From CAZLFQ01 sp964558975 (GTDB lineage Bacteria; Pseudomonadota; Alphaproteobacteria; Rickettsiales; Midichloriaceae): DNA of 64,000 nt. Numbering within the stretch: the stretch's first letter is position 1; each line of letters opens with the position of its first letter. The notes under the pieces are model-generated. The model was not told the origin of the DNA and made no database searches. It worked only from the letters and a program-made list of their open reading frames with translations. The position numbers and the translations under genes were made by a program. This document shows, piece by piece, positions 17,097 through 25,227 of this stretch. The stretch is taken from positions 434,001 to 498,000 of the forward strand of contig CAZLFQ010000001.1 of the NCBI GenBank assembly GCA_964558975.1, in the 5' to 3' direction.

Positions 17097-17173
17097 TGTC
17101 ATCTCCGCGTAGGCGGAGATCCATTTCTTGTTTTAGAAAGTAAGGCTGGATTCCCACCTACGTGGGAATGACA
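17097..17173. repeat. Compound palindromic repeat, each arm itself a hairpin
   Basis: The outer arms begin TGTCAT and end ATGACA. The left arm contains CTCCGC-GTAG-GCGGAG and the right arm TTCCCAC-CTAC-GTGGGAA. The two arms are inverted copies of one another that differ by paired changes keeping both hairpins intact. This is the layout of a REP/MITE-type intergenic repeat of the TGTCATTCCCGC...GATCCA kind. Confidence 0.75.
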
Positions 17174-17201
17174 AGTTTTCAGGGTATTGTAAAATTTTCT
17201 T

Positions 17202-17216
17202 GGATTCGAAGAATCC
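17202..17216. repeat. Perfect short palindrome
   Basis: GGATTC-GAA-GAATCC, a perfect 6-bp stem, located between the two larger hairpin elements of this gap. Confidence 0.5.
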
Positions 17217-17217
17217 G

Positions 17218-17286
17218 TTGGGTGTGCTAATTTTTGCTAAAAGCCCGCATTCGCGGCGCAAAAATTCCCCCCGAGCACACACCCAA
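17218..17286. repeat. Long nested hairpin downstream of the gp13-like gene
   Basis: TTGGGTGTG-CT at 17218-17228 pairs with AGCACACACCCAA at 17274-17286. Inside are ATTTTTGC / GCAAAAAT and an inner GC-rich stem around ATTC. It lies 26 bp past the gp13-like stop codon on the minus strand but has no T-run, so a classical terminator is unlikely. It fits the other mobile-type palindromes here. Confidence 0.6.
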
Positions 17287-17312
17287 ATAGCTTCTTCTCA
17301 TTTATTGATTAA

Positions 17313-18128
17313 TCAAAAACCCAACTTTTCCGCCAACGGCATGTGCGGTTCGCCACGGAAGTTAATTGCGTTATTAAAACGCTGTGCGCAGGTTGAAAAT
17401 TGCTTATCGCAGCCAGCAATAATTTCAAACTCCTGCCCTTCTTTAATTGGCATGTAGAGAGACAATACGGTTTCAATTTCATTCGCATAAAACGATTTAA
17501 CTTCCACCGACTGACCATCTTTAAATTTGATAATGCCATTATTATAATAGCCGTTGGGTTTATCTAAACCTAAAACCTCAAAGCGTGAGTTGCTTTTCAC
17601 ATATTTCACAATGCCGTTGGCAGTAAATGATTGCACATCGAGCTTGCAGGCTTTATCACAAAAAGTTGCGCGGCAACTTGGTGAATATAGGTCGCCGATG
17701 TTTTTTGAAAACGCTTGCATCAAGCCACGTACCTCAGTTAAAAATCTGTTCTTACTAAAACTAATCTCGCCAAACCAGCCTTTGCGCAGATGCAATTTAC
17801 CCATAGAAATATCTGTGTAATTAACTAGAAAAATCTCAATCTCGGCATAATCATAGATGCCAGACATAATATCTTCTTCGGTGATTATTTGGTTGTCTAA
17901 CATTCCTTCAATATCCAAATTATCAACCGCCAAAGAGCTGCTTGAAGAAATTGCTGACGGGCTAAAACCTGAATTTGCGTGGTAAGTTAGTTCGTCAATT
18001 ATTAGGTCATGGTCGCAATCGGTAAAGCCAAATTCTTTTCCACTGCGCAATTTTAGTTTCCAGCAATAGCATAATGTTGTGACTGCAGATGCTAAGTGCT
18101 CTTGCAGTTGTGCTGTAAGTTTTTTCAT
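17313..18128 (-). CDS. GTA gp13-like protein (DUF2163, phage tail hub)
   Basis: 271 aa, matching the DUF2163/phage_BR0599-like tail proteins that are gp13 in the Rhodobacter GTA. Recognisable parts are LCYCWKLKLRSGKEFGFTDC with DHDLIIDELTYHANSGFSPS at the N-terminus, then the cysteine-bearing segment SCRATFCDKACKLD. The C-terminal CDKQFSTCAQRFNNAINFRG with GEPHMPL is the family's best conserved region (C-x3-F-x2-C-x2-F-N-N-x-x-N-F-x-G-x-P). It is slightly shorter than the 295 or so residues of the Rhodobacter protein, but all hallmark cysteines remain. It starts 1 bp after the gp12-like stop, so the two are translationally linked. Confidence 0.92.
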   Translation of the reverse strand: MKKLTAQLQEHLASAVTTLCYCWKLKLRSGKEFGFTDCDHDLIIDELTYHANSGFSPSAISSSSSLAVDNLDIEGMLDNQIITEEDIMSGIYDYAEIEIFLVNYTDISMGKLHLRKGWFGEISFSKNRFLTEVRGLMQAFSKNIGDLYSPSCRATFCDKACKLDVQSFTANGIVKYVKSNSRFEVLGLDKPNGYYNNGIIKFKDGQSVEVKSFYANEIETVLSLYMPIKEGQEFEIIAGCDKQFSTCAQRFNNAINFRGEPHMPLAEKLGF

Positions 18129-18129
18129 A

Positions 18130-18690
18130 TCATACCCTTATTTCAATTATTGGAATATTTGCATTATGGGAAACTGAGAGTTGGTCGGTGTCGAACCTCA
18201 CTGGAATGTCGAACTCAAAACTCGCAACTATTTTCTGACCAACTTCAGGGGGCGTTACAAAAGTGACAATACCATTCGAATAATCGCAACTGCAATTTCC
18301 AGAAATGATTAATGTACCTTCCACAGGTTTTTTAATTTCCCTTTTTTCAATTTTACTTTCAGATGAGTAGGTTTTGATAAGCTGGAATTCTCTTTGCATT
18401 CCATCACCAATGGCAATTAGTTGCTCTTGAGCTTTATAGTCACCAAAATCCTTAAAACGGAAGCCATAAGCTTTACCTTTGCATATGCGGAAAAAAGCGA
18501 TCAACTCTTGCAACTGCTCATGTGTATTGATAGCTGGTGCTAGGTTATATTTCGCCCGCGCCTGCCCCCAATTAATATTGCGCTGCTCGTAGCCGCTGGC
18601 AGCCATTACTATGTCAGTGGAATATTCAGGCCCACCCTCTGCCCCTAAGGATATATCCTCAGGCAGCCTTATTTCTAAGAAATTTGTCAT
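18130..18690 (-). CDS. GTA gp12-like protein (DUF2460, distal tail)
   Basis: 186 aa, DUF2460 family, the distal tail protein gp12 of the Rhodobacter GTA. Diagnostic stretches are FLEIRLPEDISLGAEGGPEY, RNINWGQARAKYNLAP, LIAFFRICKGKAYGFRFKDF, GDYK and FDIPVRFDTDQLSVS. A little shorter than the usual 210. It is followed after 1 bp by gp13-like, the canonical order. Upstream, its ATG overlaps the stop of a 30-codon frame (ATGA). Confidence 0.93.
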   Translation of the reverse strand: MTNFLEIRLPEDISLGAEGGPEYSTDIVMAASGYEQRNINWGQARAKYNLAPAINTHEQLQELIAFFRICKGKAYGFRFKDFGDYKAQEQLIAIGDGMQREFQLIKTYSSESKIEKREIKKPVEGTLIISGNCSCDYSNGIVTFVTPPEVGQKIVASFEFDIPVRFDTDQLSVSHNANIPIIEIRV

Positions 18691-18779
18691 GCTTCACCTT
18701 GTTGATTTATGTTAATTTTCGGATCTAAATTATGTAGCAAGTCCCTCACCATTTCTGGTGTTAATTCGATTTTTCTCAT
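18687..18779 (-). CDS. Possible 30-aa leader or remnant ORF before the gp12-like gene
   Basis: A short frame MRKIELTPEMVRDLLHNLDP ending NQQGEA, whose TGA overlaps the ATG of the gp12-like gene as ATGA. That overlap usually signals translational coupling, and AATCTG before the ATG gives at best a weak ribosome-binding site. In canonical GTAs this place is occupied by the tape-measure and tail-chaperone genes; I see no similarity to either. It may be a coupling peptide or the relic of a lost gene. Confidence 0.3.
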   Translation of the reverse strand: MRKIELTPEMVRDLLHNLDPKININQQGEA

Positions 18780-18791
18780 CAGATTACCTCT

Positions 18792-19316
18792 TTAGAATAT
18801 TTCAATAGCAAGCCGAACGAGCTTGATACTATGATTTTTGATTGCATGTATTACAAAAGTATTATTTGCATTAATTAAATAAATTGCAAAACCATTCATA
18901 TAATGGGTACTATATTGCCTTTCAGGCAAAAATTCTAAAAACACTTTGGGATGTCTTTTATTAATCTTAAGTAGAAAGTTTTTAAACTCCCTCATATTAT
19001 TAACTTTTAGTGTATATCCCGTCGCATCTTTGCGAAGCTCAGCTTTTCGGAAGTCCGTTACTACAAAAGTAAATGGAAACTCTATGTGATGTTCAAGAGG
19101 TTCATACTTCCTTGAAAGCATTGCTTCACGTACAAGTTCTGAAAGTGATTCAACTTGCTTATCAATTTCTCCAGCTTTGTCTCCAAAAAAGTATTGAGCT
19201 CTTTTCCACTCACATTCCTTATCATCACTCCCCCCATCACAGTAACTAGGCTCTTCTTTTGAATAAACCTCTTGTGTTATAAAAATAAAACTCAGAATTA
19301 ATAAAAAATACTTCAT
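18792..19316 (-). CDS. Secreted hypothetical protein (174 aa) between gp14-like and gp12-like
   Basis: Not recognised. The ATG at 19316 gives a clean signal peptide (MKYFLLILSFIFITQEVYS, cleavage probably after VYS). A longer in-frame start upstream would bury it. The mature part opens with acidic, cysteine-bearing sequence (SYCDGGSDDKECEWKR), then charged mixed alpha/beta sequence to the end. It has no lipobox. Its position inside a GTA tail cluster has no counterpart in Rhodobacter, so it is probably an insertion or a lineage-specific addition. A periplasmic or released role is inference from the signal peptide. Confidence 0.6.
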   Translation of the reverse strand: MKYFLLILSFIFITQEVYSKEEPSYCDGGSDDKECEWKRAQYFFGDKAGEIDKQVESLSELVREAMLSRKYEPLEHHIEFPFTFVVTDFRKAELRKDATGYTLKVNNMREFKNFLLKINKRHPKVFLEFLPERQYSTHYMNGFAIYLINANNTFVIHAIKNHSIKLVRLAIEIF

Positions 19317-19364
19317 AGAAATACCAAAAAGGATACCTGATACTCTCATTTCCGATATCACATA

Positions 19365-19784
19365 TCAAGCTTCAAGTTTATAGATCTTTTTGATTTTGTT
19401 ACGAATCCAAACATCGATAGAATGTTCAACAACCTTGCGGTGTTTGAGATGAGCGTGTATGATTTTTTTGCCATCCGAAACAATTGCTAAATGTTGGGGA
19501 TTCTTATCGTATTCCAACAAAAGTAAGTTACCTACTTCCAACACCTCGGTTTGTTCAAGTAGTTGGTCCAGTTGCTCCTCAAGAATTTTACCATCATGGA
19601 TTATGTGGTAGTCATTTCTATCATGGTCGATCAATTTTGTTCCCTGCTTAGTTTTTAGGTTTAGCTCTTTAGCGATACCCATTAGCAAACCCAAACAGTC
19701 ACAGCCAATATTTTTCACTCTTCCTTGTAGGTGAAAGGGCGTGCCAAGCCATAGCTTTACAGCATGTACGATTTTATTGTTCAT
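19365..19784 (-). CDS. GTA gp14-like NlpC/P60 cell-wall peptidase
   Basis: 139 aa, NlpC/P60 cysteine peptidase corresponding to gp14 of the Rhodobacter GTA, a tail-tip peptidoglycan hydrolase that helps DNA cross the recipient's wall. The start MNNKIVHAVKLWLGTPFHLQG and the catalytic Cys in GCDCLGLLMGIA are typical, with the His in PQHLAIVSD and the third residue probably in IIHAHLKHRKV. Length agrees with GTA gp14 (about 140-150). Canonically it follows gp13; here it precedes gp12, so the order is changed. It starts 63 bp after ligA on the same strand. Confidence 0.88.
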   Translation of the reverse strand: MNNKIVHAVKLWLGTPFHLQGRVKNIGCDCLGLLMGIAKELNLKTKQGTKLIDHDRNDYHIIHDGKILEEQLDQLLEQTEVLEVGNLLLLEYDKNPQHLAIVSDGKKIIHAHLKHRKVVEHSIDVWIRNKIKKIYKLEA

Positions 19785-19847
19785 AAGATTATTCTTTATT
19801 ATATTTCTTTAAGAGAAGAAGTAATTAATGTGTGCGCTGGACGATAC

Positions 19848-21836
19848 TTAGTTCCGAATCATCTCTAACCACTCATCTTCACTCAAAACTTTAACACCAA
19901 GTTCTGTGGCTTTTTTGAGTTTTGAACCAGCTTCAGCACCTGCTACTAAGAAGTCGGTTTTAGCTGAAATAGATGAAGAAACTTTCGCGCCCATTTTTTC
20001 AGCCGTATTTTTAGCTTCATTACGCGACATTTTTTCCATAGTACCAGTAAATACAATGGTCTTGCCTGAGATTGGTGAATCGATAACATCATTAATAAAG
20101 TCGGTTACTGTCACTTCTTTTTGCAATTCTGATATCATCTCTAAGTTAAACGGATCACTGAAAAATCCAAAAATACCTGCAGCTACTTTAGAGCCGATTC
20201 CTTCAATATTTTCCAATTGCGCTATAATATCTTCGGATTGCATTGCTTTTAACAAACCATCTAGCGATGTGTAATTCTTAGCCAATAACTTTGCAGTTGC
20301 TTCACCAACATAGCGAATGCCTAACGCATAAATGAACTGATCTAGTCCAATGGTGCGAACATTGTTAATGGATGCGTAAAGGTTATCAACCGATTTTTTG
20401 CCCCAACCTTCCCAAGTATGAATTGGTAAATTTTTCTGTTCTATTCTAAAAATATCAACTGGTGTTTTAAGGTGTCCTTTCTCAAAAAATTCTTCAATTT
20501 GCTTTTCGCCTAGTCCATCGATATTAAATGCATTGCGTGAAACAAAATGTTTTAATTTCTCCACAACTTGAGCTGAACATTTTAAGCCACCTGCGCATCT
20601 GCGAACTGCCTCATCTTCATCTTTTAATGCTGGGCTATGGCATATCGGGCATTCTGAAGGCATAACAAATTTTTCAGAGTTAGCAGGACGTTTTGCAAAA
20701 TCCACTGCTAAAACTTTAGGTATAACGTCGCCAGCTCTTTCAATGGATACAGCATCCCCAATTCTAAAATCTTTACGCTCAATTTCTTCTTCATTGTGCA
20801 ATGTTGCACGCGACACTAAAACACCACCAACTCCAACTGGTTCTAGTAACGCAACAGGTGTTAGTGCGCCAGTTCTACCAACTTGAACGACTATATCTTT
20901 AATTACTGTAACAGCCTGCTCAGCAGGGAACTTATGTGCTATTGCCCAACGTGGAGCACGGCTTAATTCGCCCAAACGTGACTGTAATTGAAAGTCATTA
21001 ATCTTATAAACCGTACCGTCAATATCGTAATCCAGATGTGATCTGGTATTTAATAAGTCATTATAAAACTGCATTATTTCAGCGGCACTATTGCATTTAC
21101 GGCTGAGCTGGTTAGTCGCAAAACCCATATCGGCAAAAGTTTGAATTAACTCTGACTGAGTGGCGACTTTATGATAATATCCACCCCAAATGAAATATTT
21201 TAAATTTCTACTACGTGTAATTTCTGGGTCTAATTGTCTTAAAGAGCCTGCGGCTGCATTGCGCGGGTTAGCAAACTGTTCTGATTTTTCCTTGCCTTCA
21301 TTTAGTTTTATAAAATCACTTTTTGATAAGTAAACCTCACCTCTAATCTCAAAGTCGCCCTTATAATTCACTTCTTGTGGTAGACTTGGAATTGTACGCA
21401 TGTTTACCGTAATATCTTCACCAGTTTCTCCATCACCACGCGTTGCTGCTTGGAATAATTTTCCATCTTTATATTTTGCAGAAAAAGATAGACCATCAAT
21501 CTTAGGCTCACATAAAAATTCAAAATCATCTTGGTGTTTTAAATAATCTTTTATGCTCTGAATAAAATCTTGCACGTCTTCTTCACTAAAAGCATTTCGC
21601 AAAGACAACATCTGGTGTGAGTGCTTAACTTTGCCAAATTTTTCACTTGGTTTGCTGCCAACAGTTTGGGTTGGACTGAATAAATCTTTTTGTGGTTCTA
21701 ATGCTTCTAATTTTTCTAATTCTTGTCTTAATAAGTCATAATCATGATCTGAGATTTCAGGCTTATCATTTTCATAATATAACTTGTCGTGTTTTCTGAT
21801 CTCTTCGCGAAGTTTGTTTATTTTAGACTCACGCAT
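19848..21836 (-). CDS. ligA: NAD-dependent DNA ligase
   Basis: 662 aa, full length. It seals nicks during replication and repair using NAD+. The Ia domain is at the N-terminus (DKLYYENDKPEISDHDYDLL). The adenylation domain has the lysine K112 in CEPKIDGLSF, FEIRGEVYL, NPRNAAAGSLRQLD and VVQVGRTGALTPVA. It is followed by an OB fold, a four-cysteine zinc site (CPICHSP and CAGGLKCSAQ), helix-hairpin-helix repeats (LGIRYVGEATAKLLA, IEGIGSKVAAGI) and a C-terminal BRCT domain from about 585 (SGKTIVFTGTMEKMSRNEAK). It begins 1 bp after the murF stop, so the pair is surely co-transcribed. Confidence 0.98.
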   Translation of the reverse strand: MRESKINKLREEIRKHDKLYYENDKPEISDHDYDLLRQELEKLEALEPQKDLFSPTQTVGSKPSEKFGKVKHSHQMLSLRNAFSEEDVQDFIQSIKDYLKHQDDFEFLCEPKIDGLSFSAKYKDGKLFQAATRGDGETGEDITVNMRTIPSLPQEVNYKGDFEIRGEVYLSKSDFIKLNEGKEKSEQFANPRNAAAGSLRQLDPEITRSRNLKYFIWGGYYHKVATQSELIQTFADMGFATNQLSRKCNSAAEIMQFYNDLLNTRSHLDYDIDGTVYKINDFQLQSRLGELSRAPRWAIAHKFPAEQAVTVIKDIVVQVGRTGALTPVALLEPVGVGGVLVSRATLHNEEEIERKDFRIGDAVSIERAGDVIPKVLAVDFAKRPANSEKFVMPSECPICHSPALKDEDEAVRRCAGGLKCSAQVVEKLKHFVSRNAFNIDGLGEKQIEEFFEKGHLKTPVDIFRIEQKNLPIHTWEGWGKKSVDNLYASINNVRTIGLDQFIYALGIRYVGEATAKLLAKNYTSLDGLLKAMQSEDIIAQLENIEGIGSKVAAGIFGFFSDPFNLEMISELQKEVTVTDFINDVIDSPISGKTIVFTGTMEKMSRNEAKNTAEKMGAKVSSSISAKTDFLVAGAEAGSKLKKATELGVKVLSEDEWLEMIRN

Positions 21837-21837
21837 A

Positions 21838-23223
21838 TCAATCTATCAAATTATCAACAATCACGTTCATTTTCATGGCATTTGAGCCTTTTATAAGGAG
21901 TACATCGCCTGCTTTAATATCATTTGAGATTATTTCCAACATTTCTGCAGAACTATCAGCATGCGCACCACGTAAATTAGCAGGCAATTTATCAAACAAT
22001 TTTCTCATAAGATTTCCAACTGTATAAACCTTATCGACATTTTGCGCTTCGATAAACTCTGATAAGTTACTATGCATGTCCTCAGTTTCCGAGCCAAGCT
22101 GAACCATATTTCCTAAAATTACAATAACTCTATGATTGTCGTTTTTATAGAATTTAAGGTTTTCTAATGCAGCTTTTATAGAAGCTGGGCTGGCATTATA
22201 CGAATCATCTATAATGATAACATTTCTATTTTCAACATGAATAACAGCACCACGCCCTTTTTGTGCCTTGAAGTAACGCAAGTTGTTCGCAGCATATTCA
22301 ACTTCTGCTCCAATTTCTTTAATAGTTGCAAGCACTGCTAATGAGTTAAACGCCAAATGCCTACCTAGTGCATTTATTTTATACTCAACATCTCTTCCGT
22401 TACACTCTGCTGTGATATATGAAAAATCGCCTCTAATATCATATGATAGTAATCTATAATTCGCCTTATTTTCTTCAGCAAAAGTCACTACTTTTAACTT
22501 TTTTGCTTTTGCTGCTTCAATCATGATCTGTGCATATGCATTATCAAGGTTGATAATTGCAACTTCATCTTGTTGCATTCCATCGTATATTTCAGACTTT
22601 GCAGCCGCAATTCCAGCAACTGATGTAAAAAATTCTAAATGGACCGCTTCAACAGTTGTTATTATTGCAATATTTGGCCTAGCAAGTTTTGAAAGATTTG
22701 AAATCTCTCCACGACCTGTCATTCCCATCTCAAAAATACCATAGTCCGTATCTTCTGGCATATTTGCTAAACTCAGAGGCAAACCGAAATGATTATTATA
22801 ATTACCCTCACTTGCATGAATATTTCCTTGGTGTTCTAATGCAATCTTTAGCATTTCTTTAGTACTGGTCTTACCGACGCTTCCTGTAATTCCAACGATC
22901 TTTCCTTTTACTCTAGATCTTGAGTAAGCAGCTAATTTTCTCAAAGCTTCAAAAGAATTCTCAACTTGTATTAGCTGACCTTTTAGTTTTTTTGAAGATT
23001 CATGCAATTCATCTATTATACAGGCAACCGCACCTTTTTTTACCGCATCAGCAGCGAATTCATTACCATTAAATTTCTCACCACGAATTGCAACGAATAG
23101 GTGTCCTTTCTTTATTGTTCTAGAATCAATCGAAACGCCTGTTATTTTCAAACCTTTTGGAATATCACATCCTAATGCGTCAGCTAGTGATTCGGTGTTC
23201 CACAATATTGTTTTAGTTGCCAT
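21838..23223 (-). CDS. murF: UDP-N-acetylmuramoyl-tripeptide--D-alanyl-D-alanine ligase
   Basis: 461 aa. MurF adds D-Ala-D-Ala to the UDP-MurNAc-tripeptide in cytoplasmic peptidoglycan precursor synthesis. The N-terminal substrate domain contains ITGVSIDSRTIKKGHLFVAI. The ATP-binding loop is GITGSVGKTSTKEML near residue 113, then EGNYNNHFGLPLSL, EMGMTGRGEI and the C-terminal IIDDSYNASPASIKAAL. With mltG and dapF in this window it shows that this organism makes meso-DAP peptidoglycan. The 306 bp upstream (23224-23529) separate it from a divergent orphan and hold nothing I can name. Confidence 0.97.
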   Translation of the reverse strand: MATKTILWNTESLADALGCDIPKGLKITGVSIDSRTIKKGHLFVAIRGEKFNGNEFAADAVKKGAVACIIDELHESSKKLKGQLIQVENSFEALRKLAAYSRSRVKGKIVGITGSVGKTSTKEMLKIALEHQGNIHASEGNYNNHFGLPLSLANMPEDTDYGIFEMGMTGRGEISNLSKLARPNIAIITTVEAVHLEFFTSVAGIAAAKSEIYDGMQQDEVAIINLDNAYAQIMIEAAKAKKLKVVTFAEENKANYRLLSYDIRGDFSYITAECNGRDVEYKINALGRHLAFNSLAVLATIKEIGAEVEYAANNLRYFKAQKGRGAVIHVENRNVIIIDDSYNASPASIKAALENLKFYKNDNHRVIVILGNMVQLGSETEDMHSNLSEFIEAQNVDKVYTVGNLMRKLFDKLPANLRGAHADSSAEMLEIISNDIKAGDVLLIKGSNAMKMNVIVDNLID

Positions 23224-23529
23224 AATTCTCGTTATTTAGTTGTACTCAAGGGAAAATAAAGAAATACACCCATTAAAATCAAATTAATTCTAACCCTCAC
23301 AAAGCTATATGGCAACGGTTTTATTAGAAAAACAAGACCCAGACATACCACGCCCAAATTAATGGCATAGACTATATATCAAGTCTCTCTTTTATGGGAG
23401 TCAAAAACTTATTAACAAATATCAAACAAGCACTTATAGCAATTTATAAGGAAAAAATAACAAAATTATCCTTTCTATATCAGTTTAAGAAACTTAATAT
23501 TGCTTTCATACATATAAAAGGGAAATAGT

Positions 23530-24657
23530 GTGCAGCAAAAGTCATCAAATTCAAATGTTAATAACCAGTTTGTAACAATTACAGATGCAGATAAAGCAAA
23601 AATTGTAGACATTGTCGATAAAGAGCTAACTCTAGAACTAGAAAAATGGTCTCGTCCAGATACTAGGCACCCAGATGGCAGCATAGGCTCTAAACGAATA
23701 GGAGTTATAAAAGTTGGAAAAACAACTATACCAACCTTTGTTGTACATATGGATAACATGAAAGACTTTAAAAACCGCATTACATCTGTAGTTTACAACA
23801 AGCTAAATAACCTAGATAAAAAAACAATATCATATTTATTTAATCAACCTGAGATACGCTTCCCTAACTACAATCCTACCGAAGTTAGATACTTATTACT
23901 TCTTGCTATAAACAACAGATTAATCGAAGCAGCAAAAGAATATAACATCACCGATCTAAAGAAAGAGTTAGGTTGGGATTTCGAATCTTTTGAAGCTGTT
24001 AAGGAATTTAAAAAAGCAAATCTAATTCAAGTGACCCCTCAGAGAGGTCCTATGGATAAATTTGTTACACCAAGATCTTCTTTATCTTCTTCTGCTACAA
24101 AACAGGCTAATTCTTCACCTAAAAACAGTCTAAAGAAAATGTTTGCTAACAAAACTCCAAATACCGCTTTAGCTACTTCAGTTGATAGTGATAGCAGTTT
24201 GTCATCTCGAAGTGGTGGCTCATTAGTTGCGTCTACTTCAGATAACAATAATGCAACTACTTCAGCAGTGGCGGTTCCTGCTGTTCTACCAAATAACAAT
24301 GATCCATCAAATGCTTCCACTTCTTTAAAAGATCCGAGAAATCAACCAGCTGCAGCTGCTGCATTAGTAGTTGTGAACCAAGGTCAAAATGCAAACAATG
24401 TAAATATTGCTATTGCATCATCATCAAGCTCAACATTAGTAACACATCAGTTCTCAACTCCTAAAAAAGCTACAACAATTCGCCTCAATGTTAGCGCAGA
24501 TGGCAGAAGAATAACTCCATTATCTCCAATCAATCCAAACTCACGTACAAAGAGAAAATCACACGTTGCTGGATTAAGGGAAGAAGATAATACTGGATCA
24601 CCTTATAAAGCACCAAGAACAAAAGAAAAGCATGGGGATAGAAGTCCAAGCTTCTAA
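23530..24657 (+). CDS. Orphan with folded N-terminus and disordered Ser/Thr/Ala-rich tail (375 aa)
   Basis: Not recognised. It starts with GTG at 23530 after AAAAGGGA. Residues 1-170 look folded (KIVDIVDKELTLELEKW, FVVHMDNMKDFKNRITSVVY, IRFPNYNPTEVRYLLLLAIN). Residues 180-375 are low complexity: Ser/Thr/Ala/Asn with basic patches, including SRTKRKSH around 338-345 (a possible nuclear-localisation-like cluster) and a serine- and lysine-rich end GDRSPSF. No signal peptide or membrane segment. This architecture is common among intracellular-bacterial effectors, but that is inference only. Its stop overlaps the convergent smpB stop by 4 bp. The gap before it (23224-23529) shows no RNA gene or strong promoter. 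Confidence 0.75.
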   Translation: MQQKSSNSNVNNQFVTITDADKAKIVDIVDKELTLELEKWSRPDTRHPDGSIGSKRIGVIKVGKTTIPTFVVHMDNMKDFKNRITSVVYNKLNNLDKKTISYLFNQPEIRFPNYNPTEVRYLLLLAINNRLIEAAKEYNITDLKKELGWDFESFEAVKEFKKANLIQVTPQRGPMDKFVTPRSSLSSSATKQANSSPKNSLKKMFANKTPNTALATSVDSDSSLSSRSGGSLVASTSDNNNATTSAVAVPAVLPNNNDPSNASTSLKDPRNQPAAAAALVVVNQGQNANNVNIAIASSSSSTLVTHQFSTPKKATTIRLNVSADGRRITPLSPINPNSRTKRKSHVAGLREEDNTGSPYKAPRTKEKHGDRSPSF

Positions 24658-25127
24658 TCACTACCCTTAAGCACGCGGGCTTTTTGGCGCTTCCAATCAG
24701 CCTGCTTGATGCTTTCTCGCTTATCATACTCTTTCTTGCCGCGAGCTACTGCAAGCTCTACTTTGGCAATATTCTTATGATTAAAGTACATACTTACAGG
24801 GACGAGCGTACATCCTTTTCGCTGAACTAAACCTATTAATTTCTTTATATCTTTTTTACGTAGCAAAAGCTTTCTTGGTCTTCTTGGATAATGATTAAAC
24901 TGATTGGCTTTATCATACTCTGGTATATTTGCGTTTACCAAAAATATCTCTTCTTTATCAACCACAGCATGCGCTTCAGTGATACTTACTTCATTGTTTC
25001 TCAATGATTTCACTTCAGTTCCAGTCAACACAATTCCAGCCTCTAGTATTTCATCAAGAAAATAGTCATATCTAGCCTTTCTATTCTGCGCGATATTTTT
25101 TTTATAACTAACTGGTCGTTTAGACAT
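24654..25127 (-). CDS. smpB: SsrA-binding protein SmpB
   Basis: 157 aa. It binds tmRNA and delivers it to stalled ribosomes for trans-translation. Family markers are NRKARYDYFLDEILEAGIVL, GTEVKSLRNNEVSITEAHAV, IPEYDKANQFNHYPRRPRKLL and RGKKEYDKRESIKQADWKR (the C-terminal tail that enters the mRNA channel). Full length and apparently intact. The tmRNA partner gene ssrA was not seen in this window. Its tagged products would be degraded by ClpXP, also encoded here. Confidence 0.97.
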   Translation of the reverse strand: MSKRPVSYKKNIAQNRKARYDYFLDEILEAGIVLTGTEVKSLRNNEVSITEAHAVVDKEEIFLVNANIPEYDKANQFNHYPRRPRKLLLRKKDIKKLIGLVQRKGCTLVPVSMYFNHKNIAKVELAVARGKKEYDKRESIKQADWKRQKARVLKGSD

Positions 25128-25163
25128 TTTAATATTTAAATTAAATTTAATGTAATAAGTAGC

Positions 25164-25192
25164 TTCACTGCAAAATTATTATCTGCTATAAA
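25164..25192 (+). promoter_or_regulatory. Probable promoter for htrA
   Basis: TTCACT (25164-25169), 17-base spacer, TATAAA (25187-25192), about 35 bp before the start codon. Good spacing, moderate -35. Confidence 0.45.
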
Positions 25193-25227
25193 ATATATGT
25201 ATTAATTTATATTATCAAGGTTTGGTT

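Noticed and set aside
17200..17457. Plus-strand frame of 85 codons across the hairpins
   Set aside because: It overlaps the end of the gp13-like gene antisense and reads through repeat arms; shadow frame.
23224..23529. 306-bp gap between murF and the orphan at 23530
   Set aside because: Searched for tRNA, RNase P, 6S and tmRNA-like features and strong promoters; saw only AT-rich sequence, so nothing is annotated.
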